This document shows, piece after piece, positions 62,404 to 64,000 of a DNA stretch of 64,000 nucleotides (position 1 is its first letter; every line of letters starts with the position of its first letter). The notes below the pieces were generated by a model. The model searched no databases, was not told the origin of the DNA, and was given only the letters and a program-made list of their open reading frames with translations. The DNA comes from Rhynchonema sp. JSB1_4 (lineage: Eukaryota > Nematoda > Chromadorea > Monhysterida > Xyalidae), in contig JASAMV010006078.1 in NCBI GenBank assembly GCA_030248065.1, forward strand, positions 18,396 to 82,395, read 5' to 3'. The position numbers were made by a program, and so were the translations under genes.

Positions 62404-64000
62404 ATGGAGCACGAGATCAACATCAAAACTGGATTCCCGAAACAGAATTCCAATTCGGGGCAATTGTTGGTGGTCGACTTATCTTGACCAGTGGGTCGTG
62501 ACAGTTGACGACAGGACCAATATCCCACATCGCTCTGTCGTTGTGGCTGGATATCATGAATATCCCCTGCATCAGGAGATCTCGACTGACGAACAACGTG
62601 AGTGAGCAAACCGCGCACCGAATTGGAGTGAGAATTGAGGCGTTGATTGAACGATACAATGATCGGTTCAGGCAATCGCCCCCGCCGACCGACTTTGGCG
62701 AGAAAAATCGATTTCAGCGAGGAGACGTTGACCCTGACTGGCAAGAGAGCCATGAGGCTCCCGCCGTTTGGAGAGGGCAGAGAAAATATGAACAAACACA
62801 AATTGCAAAGTGCGGACATGCCATGTACGTTTGCCCATGAAACTACAAAAGCATGGCGCATCTGATATGTGTCTGTGTGCATGCACAATCCACGGCTGAG
62901 AATGATGTCCGTGGGCAAAGATCTACGAACGATTGTGGTACATCGAGCAAAGTGACCGGTCGTGATTTCTGCGATTGGAAAACTGGCGCGGAGCACAAGA
63001 ACCAGTGTCGTCGACTTCGTGTCCGCTATCTGTGGTGGAATCCCCAAGATTGAGGATTTCCCAAATGCTTCCGCGAACTGATGAAGATGGCCCTGGCCAG
63101 CGAATGAGCCCTGGCAAGTTCAATCAAACCACACACCGTGATACGGGTGCTTGGTTGACCGGACTGTGTGGAAATTGTAAAAATTGAGAATGCCGCATGA
63201 GAAGAACACAAGACTGAGAGTGAAGCGCGATCAATGGACAACAGCAATTACTTCAGAATTGCGACCTAACGATTTGGATTTCGGCGAGTTTGGACTAACC
63301 AGCCGAAACGTCGCAGCAGCCGGGTCCTCTGCTTCATGGTGGCTGGCGGGGTGGCCTCGCGGCAGGCTCCGGCGGAGCGCGCGGCGACCGCGCCGGCAAG
63401 GCCGCGTGGTTTGATTGTCGCCGAGGTGTAGTCGGCAGGTGCGCGCCCAGGGCTCCGTCGCGCCGATTGCTCGGGAGCCAATGTGTTCCGGCCGGAATTC
63501 GAGCGCGCGGCACAGGAGCTGTGGACTCGCCGTGCGCGAGAATACCAGGCTGCCCAGGGCTGATCCGAAAGCGCAGGAGTCGCGGCCGCAGCCGCAGTCG
63601 CGCCGTAAGTCGCAGTCGATATGGTCAGGCGAGCACGAGCTCAGCCGTCGTGAACGCGAACGTAGGACGTGCGCGCGTCGCGAAGCGAGGAAGGCAAGGC
63701 GAAAAAACGGCTAAGAAGGCCAAAAAGGAAAAAAAGAGAAAAAAGAAAGAGAAAAAGGACCGATAAACAAAGTCGATGACGCCGAAAGTGGCTGGACCCG
63801 AGTGTGATCCGAGTTGCCAAGTGCGACTGGTGCGAGTGGCTTGACAATACCGCCGCCACCGGCACAGCCACCGGTGATGACATATTCGGCACAAGGAGCG
63901 ATTGTTCAATGAATGTTATGCGGAGGCGCGTACCAAATACCCGCGTTTGAGCGAGGCTCAGCTTCAGGGGCTGGCTCGGACATTGTACGAACAACGACGG
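62404..64000 (+). pseudogene. Broken copy of the RS-rich zinc-knuckle gene
   Basis: Starts ATGGAGCACGAGATCAAC like the intact copy. Recognisable pieces appear in all three frames in turn (WSTYLDQWVVTVDDRTN, the RS block near 63580-63640 and the Lys-rich strip near 63715-63760), separated by frameshifts. The final 100 bases match the ECYAEARTKYPRL region. Truncated by the window end. Confidence 0.8.

Larger units (their letters stand above)
61190..64000. repeat. Right arm of the inverted duplication (indel-rich)
   Basis: Mirrors 57078-59780. Left-arm length between the two RS-gene landmarks (58584 to 57078) is ~1.5 kb; the right arm needs ~90 bases more, from many single-base insertions as well as substitutions. 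It is cut by the window end. Confidence 0.92.

Overview
The window is metazoan nuclear DNA. Genes are split by GT-AG introns (many of 60-80 nt, others padded by mobile elements), there are no operons or ribosome binding sites, and dispersed inverted-repeat elements are dense. Gene content (four GT92/DUF23-type glycosyltransferases, FkbM-, TylF- and METTL24-like methyltransferases, and a multicopy RS-rich zinc-knuckle protein) suggests a nematode, possibly a mermithid such as Romanomermis. That assignment is inference from family knowledge and not from any search.

Left two thirds (1-46.3 kb): a physical cluster of secretory-pathway glycan enzymes. In order: tail of a METTL24-like methyltransferase (+, 31-291); GT92-A (+, 2443-8593, 11 exons, 537 aa); complete METTL24-like methyltransferase (+, 10674-14251, 7 exons, 309 aa); GT92-B (+, 15591-17767); GT92-C (-, 23483-19900); TylF/macrocin-O-methyltransferase-like enzyme (+, 25630-28824, 10 exons, 348 aa); GT92-D (-, 34156-29600, inverted paralog of GT92-A); FkbM methyltransferase (-, 41666-39015, 5 exons, 293 aa); DXD sugar transferase of the capsular-polysaccharide-synthesis type (-, 46227-43956, 6 exons, 293 aa). 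I built these models by hand from reading frames, splice signals and phase agreement; five of them close exactly on a multiple of three. Every enzyme whose N-terminus I could find begins with one hydrophobic segment, as expected of type II Golgi proteins. Together they look like a pathway that builds and O-methylates a surface or secreted glycan.

Introns and spacers carry several families of non-autonomous elements: a 1156-bp hAT-type element with 13-bp terminal repeats and an 8-bp target duplication, a ~228-bp foldback family with five copies, and further MITE families near 12.6, 18.1, 26.3/36.8, 31.9, 37.0, 44.6 and 48.5 kb. A degenerate LINE reverse-transcriptase fragment lies at 36.5 kb.

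Right third (46.3-64 kb): 46.3-54 kb is mostly repeats, including two inverted-repeat-flanked regions that each contain a tRNA-like (SINE-like) module. 54-56.7 kb holds little beyond a possible promoter and a candidate small secreted peptide. From 57 kb to the window end lies a large inverted duplication (arms ~57078-59780 and ~61190-64000). The left arm carries an intact 612-codon RS-rich zinc-knuckle ORF and a 90-aa terminal exon; the right arm carries indel-riddled copies of both. The 1.4-kb spacer encodes an intact four-exon, 227-aa protein of unknown function.
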